13,899 bases of DNA. Origin: RGIG6904 sp024680835 (lineage in GTDB: Bacteria; Bacillota; Clostridia; Lachnospirales; Lachnospiraceae). The translations under genes were made by a program, and so were the position numbers. The stretch is taken from positions 1-13,899 of the forward strand of contig JAILBP010000013.1 in the NCBI GenBank assembly GCA_024680835.1, written 5' to 3'. Within the stretch, counting starts at the first letter, position 1. Each line of letters starts with the position of its first letter. The notes beneath the pieces are model-generated. The model was not told where the DNA came from. It saw only the letters and a program-made list of their open reading frames with translations, and searched no databases. This document shows positions 12,919-13,899 of the stretch, one piece after another.

Positions 12919-13899
12919 TCAAACCATATTATACATCCCGTACAAAGCCTGCCCTATACCGATACCGCCATCATTGGGGGGTATCATGGAATGTTTCAAA
13001 ACATTAAAGCCCCCATCTTCCAACAGCTTATCCGTCAGCCCCAACAGCAGGGTATTCTGGAAGCATCCACCTGAAAGAGCCACTGTGGTACACCCGGTCT
13101 TTTTCCGCGCTTTTATGCAGGCATCGAATATAATATCCGCCAGTATCACGTGGAAAGCATACGCCAGAAATCCGGTATCTGCTCCGTTGACGTGCTCTGA
13201 CAGTATAAACCCGAAGAGCTTATCCGTAGGTAATACCGGGCCGATCTCACCGGCTATATCCGCAGTAACAGTAACATCAGGATCATCAGGATCCACAATA
13301 GATTTCATATCCTTGACAGCCCTGCTGTACGCTTCTCTCACTTCCGTGATCAGACTGTCAGATCCTCCGGTTATGTTTTCCGCACACGACTCTGCGGCAA
13401 ATTGCAGTGCAGTGGATGCCTCTCCCTCAAAGGTGGACATTTTCCTGATTCCAAGCAGCGCGCTCACTGCATCGAAAAGCCTTCCTGCGCTGGTGGAGCG
13501 CACTGTATTAATGCCTCTGTCAGCCATTGTAAAGATCAGATTTGCCTCTGCCTGCGTACATAATCCCAGTCTTTCCGTCAGCTCCGCCGCCTTCTCCCTG
13601 TCTTTGCAGGTCCTGTATATCATGGATGCCGCTATTCGCCATCCCTCCCTTGAGGACGCGTCACCCCCCGGCTGGTCAAATGCGGCAATATGTGCAAATC
13701 TCTCGAATCCGTAAACGTCTGCCAGCAATATCTCTCCGCCCCAGATGGTTCCGTCCTCACCGTATCCGGTTCCGTCAAAAGATACGCCTATCACCGATCC
13801 GGAATAATCATTTTCAGCCATGCAGGACAAAACATGAGCATAATGATGCTGTATCTTTATCACCGGGATGCCACACTCTCCCGCAACCGCTACCGAATT
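12919..13899 (-). CDS. hypF: Carbamoyltransferase HypF, 5' end outside window
   Basis: HypF makes the carbamoyl adenylate from carbamoyl phosphate and ATP and transfers it to the terminal Cys of HypE. The visible 326 residues are the C-terminal Kae1-like part of a protein that is usually about 750 residues long; the acylphosphatase, zinc-finger and YrdC domains lie beyond the right edge. The frame stays open to base 13899 (NSVAVAGECGIP is read before VIKIQHHYAH), so the GTG at 13863 is not the true start. Motifs are QHHYAH, FDGTGYGEDGTIWGGE, the metal-binding ADRG segment, ALSGGCFQN and, at the end, PPNDGGIGIGQA. It starts the maturation run hypF-hypC-hypD-hypE. HypA and HypB are not in the window. 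Confidence 0.97.
   Translation of the reverse strand, partial: NSVAVAGECGIPVIKIQHHYAHVLSCMAENDYSGSVIGVSFDGTGYGEDGTIWGGEILLADVYGFERFAHIAAFDQPGGDASSREGWRIAASMIYRTCKDREKAAELTERLGLCTQAEANLIFTMADRGINTVRSTSAGRLFDAVSALLGIRKMSTFEGEASTALQFAAESCAENITGGSDSLITEVREAYSRAVKDMKSIVDPDDPDVTVTADIAGEIGPVLPTDKLFGFILSEHVNGADTGFLAYAFHVILADIIFDACIKARKKTGCTTVALSGGCFQNTLLLGLTDKLLEDGGFNVLKHSMIPPNDGGIGIGQALYGMYNMV

Noticed and set aside
12872..13714. Long plus-strand ORF of 280 codons
   Set aside because: It is antisense to hypF, whose motifs are clear; the product has the Ser/Pro-rich composition of a shadow frame and no ribosome site.

Overview
The window reads as a chromosomal piece of a strictly anaerobic Firmicute, most likely a Lachnospiraceae-type Clostridium relative. 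This is inferred from the [FeFe]-hydrogenase maturases, GGAGG-type ribosome binding sites, mid-range GC, an XRE-AbrB regulator and the style of the intergenic repeats; the sequence alone cannot name a species. Every gene I can support lies on the minus strand, so the region is read from right (13899) to left (1).

Right block (13899 to 10093): hypF (5' end outside the window), hypC, hypD, hypE and a TM1266-type regulator. HypCDEF build the Fe(CN)2CO unit of [NiFe]-hydrogenases. Between hypD and hypE lie two copies of a 44-bp palindromic repeat whose stems vary in a compensatory way. The regulator after hypE belongs to a family normally tied to iron-only hydrogenases.

Middle block (9973 to 3778): two different nitrogenase-component-1-like proteins (444 and 396 aa), distant relatives of NifD/NifK. 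They are separated by about 3.7 kb holding a possible 45-aa small ORF, an acyltransferase-3 membrane protein with a good promoter, an overlapping XRE-AbrB regulator gene, and a 595-aa lysine-rich helical protein I do not recognise.

Left block (3698 to 1): hydF and hydE, two of the three [FeFe] H-cluster maturases (no hydG and no hydA here), then a GNAT acetyltransferase and an almost complete flavin-reductase-like protein cut by the left edge.

The main biological point is the mixture in one direction and largely in operon-like spacing: CN/CO-ligand assembly (Hyp), H-cluster assembly (HydE/HydF), a hydrogenase regulator and a pair of nitrogenase-like subunits, with no hydrogenase structural gene, no hydG, no hypA/hypB and no NifH-like reductase in the window. 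Either the locus gathers maturation functions for several enzymes, or the nitrogenase-like pair is part of an undescribed metallocofactor assembly or reductase system that uses the Hyp/Hyd machinery. The sequence supports the co-location; the functional link is inference.
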